From Taklimakanibacter sp049323275 (lineage in GTDB: Bacteria; Pseudomonadota; Alphaproteobacteria; Rhizobiales; Aestuariivirgaceae): a DNA stretch of 64,000 bases. The translations under genes and the position numbers were made by a program. Of the stretch, positions 26,783 to 35,805 are shown one piece after another (position 1 is the stretch's first letter; each line of letters starts with the position of its first letter). Below the pieces are notes generated by a model, which was not told the DNA's origin, did no database searches, and saw only the letters and a program-made list of their open reading frames with translations. The stretch lies in the NCBI GenBank assembly GCA_049323275.1, contig JBMOOM010000015.1, forward strand, positions 106,672 through 170,671, given 5' to 3'.

Positions 26783-28561
26783 ATGGCTGGCCGAAGCGAC
26801 GAGCAAATGACAGGCGCCGAGATCATATTGAAGGCGCTGGCGGATCAGGGGGTCGAACATGTGTTCGGCTATCCGGGAGGCGCCGTCCTCCCGATCTATG
26901 ACGAGATCTTCCAGCAGGACAAGGTGAAGCACATCCTGGTCCGCCACGAGCAGGGCGCCACCCATGCGGCGGAAGGCTATGCGCGCTCCACCGGCAAGCC
27001 CGGCGTCGTCCTCGTCACCTCCGGGCCCGGCGCCACCAATGCGGTCACCGGACTCACCGACGCCCTCATGGACTCGATCCCGATGGTCTGCATCACCGGC
27101 CAGGTGCCGACCCATCTCATCGGCAACGACGCCTTCCAGGAATGCGACACGGTCGGCATCACCCGGCCCTGCACCAAGCACAATTACCTGGTGAAGAACG
27201 TCAACGACCTGGCGCGCATCCTGCACGAAGCCTTCTATGTCGCGACCAACGGCCGTCCGGGCCCGGTCGTCGTCGACGTGCCGAAGGACGTCCAGTTCGC
27301 CAAGGGAACCTATGTCGGCCCGGGCAACATCCAGCACAAGACCTATCGCCCGAAGGTGAAGCCCGACCAGAACGCGGTCCGCGCCGCGGTCGATCTGATC
27401 GCCACGGCCAAGCGGCCGATCTTCTACACCGGCGGCGGCGTCATCAATTCGGGTCCGGCAGCTTCGAAGCTGCTGCGCGAATTCGTCAAGATGACCGGCT
27501 TTCCGGTCACCTCGACGCTGATGGGCCTCGGCGCCTTCCCGGCTTCCGACAAGCATTGGGTCGGCATGCTCGGCATGCACGGCACTTACGAGGCCAATAT
27601 GGCCATGCACGGCTGCGACGTGATGATCAATATCGGCGCGCGCTTCGATGACCGCATCACCGGCCGCGTCGATGCCTTCTCGCCGCATTCGCGCAAGATC
27701 CATGTCGATATCGATCCGTCGTCGGTCAACAAGAATGTCCGCGTCGACCTGCCGGTCATCGGCGACTGCGCCCATGTACTGGAAGACTTCATCCGCGTGT
27801 GGAAGGCGCGCCAGCACCAGGTGGACAAGCCGGCGCTGGCCCAGTGGTGGAAGCAGATCGATCAGTGGCGTTCCCGCGACAGCCTCAAATACAAGGCGCG
27901 CAAGGACGTCATCATGCCGCAATATGCGATCGAGCGGCTCTACGCGCTGACCCGCGACAAGGATGTCTATATCACCACCGAAGTCGGCCAGCATCAGATG
28001 TGGGCGGCGCAGTTCTTCAAGTTCGAGGAGCCGAACCGCTGGATGACCTCCGGCGGCCTCGGCACCATGGGCTATGGCCTGCCGGCGACGATCGGCGTGC
28101 AGATGGCGCATCCGAAGAGCCTGGTCGTCGACATCGCCGGCGACGCCTCGGTGCTGATGACGATGCAGGAAATCTCGACCGCGGTGCAGTACCGACTGCC
28201 GGTCAAGATCTTCATCCTCAACAACCAGTACATGGGCATGGTGCGCCAGTGGCAGCAGCTGCTGCACGGCAACCGCCTGTCGGAAAGCTATTCGGAAGCG
28301 CTGCCCGATTTCGTCAAGCTGGCGGAAGCCTATGGCGCGGTCGGCATGCGGGCGGAGAAGCCGGCCGAGCTCGACGCCGCGATCAAAGCGATGATCGAGG
28401 TCGACCGGCCGGTGATCTTCGACTGCCGTGTCGCGAGCCTCGCCAACTGCTTCCCGATGATTCCTTCCGGCAAGGCGCATAACGAGATGCTGCTCGGCGA
28501 GGATGTGCCGGATGACGAAATCGAGAAGGCGATCGGCGCCGAAGGCAAGGTCTTGGTGTAA
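26783..28561 (+). CDS. ilvB: Acetolactate synthase, large (catalytic) subunit
   Basis: 592 residues. Condenses pyruvate with pyruvate or 2-oxobutyrate, the first common step to valine, leucine and isoleucine. The N-terminal TPP domain has the catalytic Glu in RHEQGATHAAEGYARSTG. The C-terminal TPP domain has the GDASVLMTMQE...NN motif (near 453-482). The central FAD-binding domain is present. It is followed by ilvN 11 bases later and is probably controlled by the leader-peptide attenuator upstream. In alphaproteobacteria this gene is also called ilvI. Confidence 0.97.
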   Translation: MAGRSDEQMTGAEIILKALADQGVEHVFGYPGGAVLPIYDEIFQQDKVKHILVRHEQGATHAAEGYARSTGKPGVVLVTSGPGATNAVTGLTDALMDSIPMVCITGQVPTHLIGNDAFQECDTVGITRPCTKHNYLVKNVNDLARILHEAFYVATNGRPGPVVVDVPKDVQFAKGTYVGPGNIQHKTYRPKVKPDQNAVRAAVDLIATAKRPIFYTGGGVINSGPAASKLLREFVKMTGFPVTSTLMGLGAFPASDKHWVGMLGMHGTYEANMAMHGCDVMINIGARFDDRITGRVDAFSPHSRKIHVDIDPSSVNKNVRVDLPVIGDCAHVLEDFIRVWKARQHQVDKPALAQWWKQIDQWRSRDSLKYKARKDVIMPQYAIERLYALTRDKDVYITTEVGQHQMWAAQFFKFEEPNRWMTSGGLGTMGYGLPATIGVQMAHPKSLVVDIAGDASVLMTMQEISTAVQYRLPVKIFILNNQYMGMVRQWQQLLHGNRLSESYSEALPDFVKLAEAYGAVGMRAEKPAELDAAIKAMIEVDRPVIFDCRVASLANCFPMIPSGKAHNEMLLGEDVPDDEIEKAIGAEGKVLV

Positions 28562-28572
28562 GGACGACGACA

Positions 28573-29130
28573 ATGAACATGCAAGCACAACCGGCATCCG
28601 CCTATTTCCTCGACGACCGCAAGCGGGCGGTCGAAACGCACACGCTGTGCATCGTGGTCGACAACGAGCCGGGCGTCCTCGCCCGGGTCATCGGCCTGTT
28701 CTCGGGACGCGGCTACAATATCGACTCGCTCACCGTCTCCGAGACCGAGCATGAGGCGCATGTCTCGCGCATCACCATCGTGACGTCGGGCACCAGCAAT
28801 GTGATCGAGCAGATCAAGGCGCAGCTCGAGCGCATGGTGCCGGTGCATTCGGTCGCCGACCTCACCGTCCAGGGCAATGCCATCGAGCGCGAGCTGGCGC
28901 TGATCAAGGTGGCGGGGAAGGGCGAGAAGCGCATGGAGGCGCTGCGCCTCGCCGATGCGTTCCGCGCCCATGTCATCGATGCGACGACGGAGAGCTTCGT
29001 CTTCGAGCTGACCGGCAAGACCAGCAAGGTCGATCAGTTCATTTCGCTGATGCAGCCGCTCGGTCTCGTGGAAGTGTCGCGCACCGGCATCGCCGCCATA
29101 TCGCGCGGCCCCGAGGCGATGAAGATCTGA
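28573..29130 (+). CDS. ilvN: Acetolactate synthase, small (regulatory) subunit
   Basis: 185 residues. An N-terminal ACT domain (about 23-95; TLCIVVDNEPGVLARVIGLFSGRGYNIDSL split here into its core motif) binds valine for feedback inhibition, and a C-terminal ALS_ss_C domain follows. It associates with IlvB to raise activity and confer end-product control. It lies 11 bases after ilvB. A terminator with an 11-bp stem follows at 29137-29164. Also named ilvH in relatives. Confidence 0.96.
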   Translation: MNMQAQPASAYFLDDRKRAVETHTLCIVVDNEPGVLARVIGLFSGRGYNIDSLTVSETEHEAHVSRITIVTSGTSNVIEQIKAQLERMVPVHSVADLTVQGNAIERELALIKVAGKGEKRMEALRLADAFRAHVIDATTESFVFELTGKTSKVDQFISLMQPLGLVEVSRTGIAAISRGPEAMKI

Positions 29131-29136
29131 CAAAAA

Positions 29137-29164
29137 GGCGGCAAGAGCAATGCCTCTTGCCGCC
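29137..29164. terminator. Bidirectional terminator between ilvN and the polyamine transporter operon
   Basis: GGCGGCAAGAG (29137-29147) pairs perfectly with CTCTTGCCGCC (29154-29164) around a 6-base loop. The minus-strand side has a five-U tail (AAAAA at 29132-29136), so it best ends the convergent transporter operon, while CCCTTTCC on the plus side gives weaker ilvN termination. Confidence 0.8.
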
Positions 29165-29175
29165 CTTTCCTCCGC

Positions 29176-30216
29176 TTACTTGAGGATGTTGGTCCACACC
29201 TTGTCGATCAGCTTCTGGGAGGCTGCGTCGCAGGCCCAGGAGAAGACGATCTTGACGTCGGCCGGCGCGTTGATCTCCGGCGCCGTGCGCATTTCCTCAT
29301 TGAGACCGGCTTCCATGCCCTTGATGCCGGCGGCATAGCCGGTGAAATTCGCCTGCAGCGCCATGTTCTCCGGCGCCATCATGAAGTTGATGAACTTCCT
29401 GGCGTTCTCGACATTGCCGGCGGTGGCCGGGATCATCATATTGTCCATCCAGCCGATGACGCCTTCCTTCGGATAGGCATAGGTGACGACCTTGCCGGAT
29501 TTCGCGCCCTCGGTGCGGCCCTTGAGGGCGTAACCGTTCCATTGCGTGCTGATCACGCTGTCGCCATTGATCAGCCGGTCGTTCATGCCTTCCGAGCTGT
29601 AGGTATTGACGGCGGGCTTCTGCTCGAGGAGCAGATCCTGGACCTTCTGCATCTGGGCGGGATCGGGGTTGCAGAATTTCTGGCCGAGATAGAGATGCGC
29701 CAGATTGACGACCTCCTCCGGCGTCTTGAACACGCTGACGCGGCCGGTGGCCTTGTCGCCCGGCTTGAAGAACTCACCGAGAGACTCGAGCTTCTTGCCG
29801 TAGAGATCCTCGCGATAGGCCACCGAGGTGGTGCCCCAGTGGAAGGGCGCCGTGTATTCCTGGTTCTTGTCCCAGTCCGGATTCTTCCAGCGGTCCTCGA
29901 CATTTGCGAAGTTGGGGAGTGATTTCACATCGTATTTCTGCACCAGCTTCTCGTCGATGAGGATGGGCACGAAATTATGCGAAGGAATGATGACGTCATA
30001 GCCGGTGGCGCCGGCCTTCAGCTTGGCGAGGAGGGTCTCGTTGGAATCATAGGTGTCGATGGTGACCTTGATCCCGGTCTCGGTCTCGAATTTCTTGATC
30101 GCCTCGGGCGAGGTATAGTCCGTCCAGTTGTAGAGAAAGAGCTTCTCTTCCGACCAGGCGGCATTGGGGGCGAGCGCCAGCAGGCCCGCGATGGCGGATG
30201 CGACCAGCAATCTCAT
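29176..30216 (-). CDS. Polyamine ABC transporter substrate-binding protein (PotD/PotF-like)
   Basis: 346 residues with a signal peptide of about 22 residues (cleavage near AAWS-EE). The mature start KLFLYNWTDYTSPEAIKKFE is typical of PotD/PotF polyamine-binding proteins, with later PFHWGTTSVAYRED and an NDRLINGDSVIS region. It should bind putrescine or spermidine in the periplasm. It is the last gene of a five-gene minus-strand operon: aminotransferase, ATPase, two permeases, binding protein. The ligand is inferred from family and context. Confidence 0.88.
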   Translation of the reverse strand: MRLLVASAIAGLLALAPNAAWSEEKLFLYNWTDYTSPEAIKKFETETGIKVTIDTYDSNETLLAKLKAGATGYDVIIPSHNFVPILIDEKLVQKYDVKSLPNFANVEDRWKNPDWDKNQEYTAPFHWGTTSVAYREDLYGKKLESLGEFFKPGDKATGRVSVFKTPEEVVNLAHLYLGQKFCNPDPAQMQKVQDLLLEQKPAVNTYSSEGMNDRLINGDSVISTQWNGYALKGRTEGAKSGKVVTYAYPKEGVIGWMDNMMIPATAGNVENARKFINFMMAPENMALQANFTGYAAGIKGMEAGLNEEMRTAPEINAPADVKIVFSWACDAASQKLIDKVWTNILK

Positions 30217-30246
30217 TGGGTCTCCTCCTTCGATTGTTTTCAGTTT

Positions 30247-31068
30247 CTAGGTCGTTCCGGCCTCGCGCTCGCGGGTGATGAGCCAATAGAGCGTCACCAG
30301 CAGCACGGAAGCCAATAGCAGCAGGGATGAAACGGCATTGACCTCGGGCGTCACGCCCTGGCGGATCATGCTATAGATATAGACCGGCAGCGTGGTGGAG
30401 CCGGCGCCCGCCACCATCATGGTGATGATGAAGTCGTCGAGCGAGATGACGAAGCTCAGCATGGCGCCGGCGAGGATGCCGGGCATCAGAATGGGCAGGG
30501 TGACATACCGGAATGTCGCCCAGTCGCTACCATAGAGATCGGCGGAAGCCTGCTCGAGCGTCGTGTCCATGCCTTCGAGGCGGGCGCGGATGGGCATGAA
30601 GGCGAAGGGAATGCAGAAGGTGACATGGGCGATGATCACATTGCCGAGACCGAGCGACAGGCCGGTGCCGGCGAAGACGATCAGCATGGCGACGGCGGTG
30701 ACGATCTCGGGCACCATCAGGGGCAGGGAGATCATGGTGAGGCTGGCGCCGCGTCCGCGGAAGGCCCCGCCGCGCGTCATCACCAGCGCCGCCAGGGTGG
30801 CGATGACCGTCGCCATGGCGGTCGCCACCGTCGCCACGATCAGCGAATTGAAGGCGGCGCGCTGAATGTCGCCGTTGGCGAAGGCCTTGGCATACCAGTT
30901 GAGGCCGAAGCCCGACCAGACCATGACCAGCGAGCCGGAATTGAAGGAATAGAGAATGAGGATGGCGATCGGCAGATAGAGAAAGACCATGAAGCCATAG
31001 GCGGCCGGTTTCAGCCCGCGAACTTCGCCGGCGCTGCGGAATGAGGCGGGAGCGCGGGCGTCAGGCAT
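30247..31068 (-). CDS. Polyamine ABC transporter permease (PotC/PotI-like)
   Basis: 273 residues with six membrane segments. The EAA-type loop (LEQASADLYGSDWATFRYVTLPIL shows the conserved A-A-x-D-L-x-G shape in its first half) is typical of PotC/PotI. It forms the inner-membrane channel together with the adjacent permease. Its start overlaps the end of the upstream permease gene by 8 bases, indicating coupling. The downstream binding-protein gene follows after 30 bases. Confidence 0.9.
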   Translation of the reverse strand: MPDARAPASFRSAGEVRGLKPAAYGFMVFLYLPIAILILYSFNSGSLVMVWSGFGLNWYAKAFANGDIQRAAFNSLIVATVATAMATVIATLAALVMTRGGAFRGRGASLTMISLPLMVPEIVTAVAMLIVFAGTGLSLGLGNVIIAHVTFCIPFAFMPIRARLEGMDTTLEQASADLYGSDWATFRYVTLPILMPGILAGAMLSFVISLDDFIITMMVAGAGSTTLPVYIYSMIRQGVTPEVNAVSSLLLLASVLLVTLYWLITREREAGTT

Positions 31069-31981
31069 GGGCGAGGGCTCCTCCCGCCTGTGCGCCGGCG
31101 CGGCGGGCGGCCTGTGCGTACCAGAGGAGGCAAAGGACGACGAAGGTGAGCAGGATCATCGCCACCGCGGCGCCGAAGGGCCAGTTGCGCGCCGTGGCGA
31201 ATTGGAACTGCACCAGGCTGCCGAGCATCAGCTTCTTGCCGCCGCCGAGGAGATCCGGCTGAATGAAAGCGCCGAGGCAAGGGATGAAGACGAGAATGGA
31301 GCCGGCGACGATGCCGGGCCTGGCCAGCGGGATGATCACCCGCCGGAAGCTCTCGAAGGTCGAGGAATAGAGATCGGCGGAGGCTTCGATGAGACGGAAG
31401 TCGAGCTTCTCGAGGCTCGCATAGATCGGCAGCACCATGATCGGGATGAAGGCGTAGATCAGGCCGACGACGATGGCGAAGTCGGTATACATGAGGCCGA
31501 GCGTATCGTCGGCGCCGAGGACACCCAGCCAGCGGAACGGCATTTCGATGGTGCCGTTGCGGCCGAGAATGATGATCCAGGCGAAAGTGCGCACCAGCTG
31601 GTTGGTCCAGAAAGGGATGGTGATCAAATAGATCCAGATGGTGCGGTGGCGCGCCGGCTGGCGGGCGATGAAATAGGCGATCGGGAAGCCGACGATCAGG
31701 CAGAGGATCGTCGCCAGTATCGCCAGGCCCAGCGAGCGCAGGATGATGATCAGATAGCCCGTATGGAAGACGAGATTGTCGGCGAGGTCGCGCTCGAACA
31801 GGAACTGGACATAGGCCTCGGGCGAGAAGCGCCAGACTATGCCGCCGAAGGGATTGGCTTCGAGAAACGAATAGAGAGCCATGATGGCGACCGGCACCAG
31901 CATGAAGAGGCCGATGACGGCGAGCGCCGGCAGGAGGCCGAGAATCCTGCGCAGCGCCGGCGTCTGGGGTGACGCGATCAT
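31061..31981 (-). CDS. Polyamine ABC transporter permease (PotB/PotH-like)
   Basis: 306 residues with about six membrane segments and the inner-membrane coupling loop LIEASADLYSSTFESFRRVI. It is the second channel subunit of the polyamine-type importer. The ATG overlaps the ATPase stop by 4 bases, and its own end overlaps the next permease start by 8 bases. The segment around FAWIIILGRNG is typical of PotB/PotH proteins. Confidence 0.9.
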   Translation of the reverse strand: MIASPQTPALRRILGLLPALAVIGLFMLVPVAIMALYSFLEANPFGGIVWRFSPEAYVQFLFERDLADNLVFHTGYLIIILRSLGLAILATILCLIVGFPIAYFIARQPARHRTIWIYLITIPFWTNQLVRTFAWIIILGRNGTIEMPFRWLGVLGADDTLGLMYTDFAIVVGLIYAFIPIMVLPIYASLEKLDFRLIEASADLYSSTFESFRRVIIPLARPGIVAGSILVFIPCLGAFIQPDLLGGGKKLMLGSLVQFQFATARNWPFGAAVAMILLTFVVLCLLWYAQAARRAGAQAGGALAHA

Positions 31982-33066
31982 CCGGCCAGCATCCGCAAGG
32001 CGTCGGCGCCGATGACGAGCGAGACGCGGTCGCCGGTCCGATAGGGCGTCCCGCCGTCGTCACGGTTGCGCCCGGCCACCATCAAGGGAGCGTCCTCGCC
32101 GATATCGACCTGATAGAAGGTCGACTGGCCGAGATATTCAGTCGATCTGATGGTGCCCGGAAGGCCGCCGCTGTCCGAAGCGTCGATCCGCACCTTCTCG
32201 GGGCGCAGGAACAAGGTCACCTTGTCGCCGAGCTTGGCGCCGGGAGCCGCGGCGAGGGTGAAGGAGTGACCGCCGGCCGAGCGGCATTCGCCCCTTCCGC
32301 CGGTGATGCCGCCGATCTCAGCGGCGATGAAATTCGCGTCGCCGATGAAGGAGGCGACGAAGCGGTTGGCGGGGTATTCGTAGATCTCCGCCGGCGTGTC
32401 GATCTGCTGGACTTCGCCCTCCGACATCACCGCGATGCGGTCGCTCATCGACAGAGCCTCTTCCTGGTCATGGGTGACGAAGACGAAGGTGATGCCGGTG
32501 GCGCGCTGCAGCTGCTTGAGCTCGGCGCGCATCGCTTGCCTGAGCTTCAGGTCGAGGGCGGACAGCGGCTCGTCGAGAAGCAGCACCTTGGGATGGGGCG
32601 CCAGCGCCCGGGCGAGAGCGACGCGCTGCTGCTGGCCGCCGGACAATTGCGCCGGGCGGCGCTCGGCGAATTTCTCCATCTTGACCAGCTGGAGCATGCG
32701 GGAGACGGTCTCGGCGATCTCCTTGGGCGGACGCCGCAGGCGCTGAGGCCCGTAGGCGACATTCTCGGCGACCGTCATATGCGGGAACAGCGCATAGTGC
32801 TGGAAGACGGTGTTGACCGAGCGCCGGTTCGCCGGAAGCCCCGCGATATTCTCGCCATAGAGCGAGACGGCGCCGTCGCTCACCGCCTCGAAGCCGGCCA
32901 GGATGCGCAGCAGCGTGGTCTTCCCGCAGCCGGAGGGCCCCAGCAAAGTGAAGAACTCGTTGTCGCCGATGGTGAGCGACACGTCCTTCAACGCCACGAC
33001 GGCGGCGGGACCTTGGCCGAAGCGCTTGACGACGCCCGCGACATCGATGGCCGGATTTGTGGTCAT
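31978..33066 (-). CDS. Polyamine ABC transporter ATP-binding protein (PotA/PotG-like)
   Basis: 362 residues from ATG 33066 (MTTNPAIDV). Walker A is GPSGCGKTT, the signature LSGGQQQRVALARAL, Walker B LLLDEPLSALD, followed by a TOBE domain (about 275-355) as in PotA. The start is ambiguous: an ATG at 33099 overlaps the aminotransferase stop as TGATG and would add 11 residues, with a better spaced AAGGATGG upstream, whereas GAGG is only 2 bases before 33066. Either way the gene is coupled to the aminotransferase and to the permease (ATGA overlap). Confidence 0.88.
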   Translation of the reverse strand: MTTNPAIDVAGVVKRFGQGPAAVVALKDVSLTIGDNEFFTLLGPSGCGKTTLLRILAGFEAVSDGAVSLYGENIAGLPANRRSVNTVFQHYALFPHMTVAENVAYGPQRLRRPPKEIAETVSRMLQLVKMEKFAERRPAQLSGGQQQRVALARALAPHPKVLLLDEPLSALDLKLRQAMRAELKQLQRATGITFVFVTHDQEEALSMSDRIAVMSEGEVQQIDTPAEIYEYPANRFVASFIGDANFIAAEIGGITGGRGECRSAGGHSFTLAAAPGAKLGDKVTLFLRPEKVRIDASDSGGLPGTIRSTEYLGQSTFYQVDIGEDAPLMVAGRNRDDGGTPYRTGDRVSLVIGADALRMLAG

Positions 33067-33098
33067 GGCCTCAGCAAAATCCCGCTGCCGGTGCAGCA

Positions 33099-34499
33099 TC
33101 AGAGGAATCCATCCTTCTTGAGATCGTCCATCGTGGCCTTGATGCTCTGGCGCAGAATGCCGCCGATCTCCTCGATCTGGGCGGCTTCCAGGGTCAGCGG
33201 CGGCGACAGGATGTTGAGATGGCCGAGCGGGCGGACGATGAGGCCGCGCTTCTGGCAGTTCTGCGCGATGCGCTTGCCGACATTGGCTTCCGCCGGCAGC
33301 AGCGCCTTGGTCTTCTTGTCGGCGACACTTTCGATGCACATCATGAAATGGCTGCCGCGCACCTCGCCGACGAGATCGAGATCCCCGAGCTTGTGCAGCG
33401 CCTTCTCGAAGGCGGGGCCGGTCTTGCGCACGCGCTCGCAGATCTTCTCGCGCTCGATGATCTCGATGTTCTTGAGGCCGGCGGCGCAGGCGGCGGGATG
33501 GCAGCTGTAGGTGAAGCCGTGGAAGAAGGCGGCTCCCGGGCGGCTGATGACCTCGAAGATCTGGTCCGAGACGATGGTGGCCGACAGCGGCTGATAGCCG
33601 GACGAAATGCCTTTGGCGCTGGCGATGATGTCCGGCTCGATGCCGAATTTGTCGAAGGACGCGAACATGTGGCCGAGGCGGCCGAAGGCGGTCACGACTT
33701 CATCCGAGATGTAGAAGATCCCGTATTTGCGGCAGAGATCGAAAGTGCGCTTGTGATAGCCCTCCGGTGGCACGATCACGCCGCCGGCGCCCATGATAGG
33801 TTCGGCGATGAAGGCCGCGACATTGTCGGGGCCGAGCTTGAGGATCGCGTCCTCCATCTCCTTGATCAGGAAATCGAGGAAACCCGCTTCGCTGACGCCT
33901 TCGGGACGGCGATAGCTGTGCGGGCAGGAGAGATAATGGACGAGGTCGGTGGCGCCGTCCCAGCCCGTCTGATAGACCGGCCCGGTCAGCGCGATGGTGA
34001 GATGCGTGCTGCCGTGATAGGCGTTCTGGCGCGACAGGATCTTCTTGCGATAGGGCTTTCCGATCCGGTTGAAATAGTGATGGACGAGGCGAACGGCCGA
34101 GTCGTTCGCCACCGATCCGCCGGTGCCGAAGAAGACATGGTTGAGCTTTCCGGGCGCCAGCTTGGCGAGCTTGGCGGCGAGGGCAGCGGCCGGCTTGTTG
34201 GTCAGGTTGTTGAAGGCCGAATAGAAGGGAAGCTCGCGCAGCTGCTGGACGATGGCCTCGATGATCTCCTCGCGGCCATAACCGACATTCACGCACCACA
34301 GGCCGCCGATGCCATCATAGAAGCGGTTGCCCTCGGCATCCATGACATGGACGCCATCCGAGCCCGCCATCACCGTGCAGCCTTCCTCCTTATTGGCGGC
34401 AAGGCTCGAAAAGGGGTGGATGAGATGGGCGCGGTCCTGTTCCCACGCTTCCTGGGCGGATTTCTCGAAATTGGTGGTCAAGGTCATTGCCGGCTTCAC
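33099..34499 (-). CDS. Class III PLP-dependent aminotransferase (putrescine/omega-amino acid type)
   Basis: 466 residues. Fold-type I class III features include GIGGLWCVNVGYG near the N-terminus, FISDEVVTAFGR-type Asp for the PLP ring nitrogen (YISDEVVTAFGRLG), and the PLP lysine in SAKGISSGY. The closest functional groups are putrescine-pyruvate transaminases (SpuC) and omega-amino acid transaminases. As first gene of an operon with a polyamine-type importer, it probably begins catabolism of the imported amine. Divergent from the LuxR-type gene across 169 bases that must hold both promoters. Confidence 0.88.
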   Translation of the reverse strand: MKPAMTLTTNFEKSAQEAWEQDRAHLIHPFSSLAANKEEGCTVMAGSDGVHVMDAEGNRFYDGIGGLWCVNVGYGREEIIEAIVQQLRELPFYSAFNNLTNKPAAALAAKLAKLAPGKLNHVFFGTGGSVANDSAVRLVHHYFNRIGKPYRKKILSRQNAYHGSTHLTIALTGPVYQTGWDGATDLVHYLSCPHSYRRPEGVSEAGFLDFLIKEMEDAILKLGPDNVAAFIAEPIMGAGGVIVPPEGYHKRTFDLCRKYGIFYISDEVVTAFGRLGHMFASFDKFGIEPDIIASAKGISSGYQPLSATIVSDQIFEVISRPGAAFFHGFTYSCHPAACAAGLKNIEIIEREKICERVRKTGPAFEKALHKLGDLDLVGEVRGSHFMMCIESVADKKTKALLPAEANVGKRIAQNCQKRGLIVRPLGHLNILSPPLTLEAAQIEEIGGILRQSIKATMDDLKKDGFL

Positions 34500-34668
34500 C
34501 TGATCTGTTGCGGATGGCGGGAAGGGTCCCTGCCGCCGATAATCATTGCGTTATTTCTTCCTATCCAGGGCTCTTCGGAAGCGGATGGACGGAGCAAAAG
34601 GTCTAGGGCATGCTCGCCAGCGGCTTGAATCCCCCTTTTGGGGTAACGGAGCAGGGTGGAGGGCTCGG

Positions 34669-35715
34669 ATGGGCAAGCTCGGGATCAGCGACGCGGGTGC
34701 GGCGGCCCTGGCGCTCGGCCAGATTGCGGGCGCGCTGGGCACGTCCAGATTTCATCGCGGCATCCTGGATGTGGTGCGCGAGGTGTTTCCAAGCGATTTC
34801 GCCCAGGTCTATCAGATCGAACGCGACGGCCGGGCCGTGTGCATCGACCCTTGCGACACGCCGGTGGTCCACTGCAGATCCTATGTGCGCGAGTTCAGCC
34901 GCTATTGTCCGCTGTCGCGCCATTGGCAGAATACCGGCCGCCCCGGTGTCGTGACCATGAACGAGGTACGCGGCCGCGACTATGACTTCGGCAACTACTT
35001 CGCCGAATTCTATGATCCGATCGGCCTCGTCGACGAGATCGGCGTCCTCCTGCCGTCACCCGGACGGCGCACCGTGGCGCTGTTCATGGAGCGCTCGATG
35101 CGCTTCTCGGAGGAGGCGCCCGACGTGCTGCGCCGGCTCTATTCCGGCATCGCCAGGCTGCACCGCACCAATAATCAGCTCCTGTTCCGCGGGGCGGTGA
35201 ACCGGACGGCGCGCGGCTTCCAGCCGAATGCGGTATGCATCTTCGACCGGGCCGGCGAGACCGTCTTCGCCAATCGCGAATGGCGCCAGGCCTGCCGGCG
35301 CGATGGCGCGCTCGACGCCCAGGCACGCGCGGCCTTCGCCGAAGGCAGCCGCAGCCTCGACATCGACGGCGGAACGCTGTTCGCCAGCCGGCTCGACGAG
35401 TGGTTCCCGATCGCGCCCGGCGGACGTCTCTGCGTGCTCAGCTATTCGAGCCTCAGGAGCAGCCTGCCGGCGCTCAAGGCGTCGTTCCTCGCCGGTCAGG
35501 TCAGCAGACGCGAGCATGAGATCATCTGCGCCATTCTCGAAGGCTATCCGACCAAGGCGATCGCCGAGCGGATCGGCTGCGCGCCGCAGACCGTCAAGGC
35601 GCATAAGAAGCGCATCTACCGGCGGCTCGACATCACCACCGAGCGCGAAATATTCCTCATGTTCCTCGACCATCTGCAGGGGCGCAGTCCCGTTCTGGAC
35701 GAAGTCGAAGAATAA
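34669..35715 (+). CDS. LuxR-family transcriptional regulator
   Basis: 348 residues from ATG 34669, preceded by GGTGGAGGG; an upstream in-frame ATG (34546) lacks this site. The C-terminal LuxR/GerE helix-turn-helix lies at about 281-325 (YPTKAIAERIGCAPQTVKAH...). The N-terminal 260 residues form a sensory part I cannot assign to a named domain; no autoinducer-binding or receiver signature is visible. Its divergent position suggests it regulates the polyamine operon, which is inference. A CCAAAA/TTTTGG hairpin lies 18 bases after the stop. Confidence 0.85.
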   Translation: MGKLGISDAGAAALALGQIAGALGTSRFHRGILDVVREVFPSDFAQVYQIERDGRAVCIDPCDTPVVHCRSYVREFSRYCPLSRHWQNTGRPGVVTMNEVRGRDYDFGNYFAEFYDPIGLVDEIGVLLPSPGRRTVALFMERSMRFSEEAPDVLRRLYSGIARLHRTNNQLLFRGAVNRTARGFQPNAVCIFDRAGETVFANREWRQACRRDGALDAQARAAFAEGSRSLDIDGGTLFASRLDEWFPIAPGGRLCVLSYSSLRSSLPALKASFLAGQVSRREHEIICAILEGYPTKAIAERIGCAPQTVKAHKKRIYRRLDITTEREIFLMFLDHLQGRSPVLDEVEE

Positions 35716-35805
35716 GTGGTCTGAAAAAATCGTCCAAAAGCGGATGTTTTGGGCTGTCCACTCGGTTGTTAGAGTCAAGGCCTCTTCGATCAGCCGAGGT
35801 GTGCC

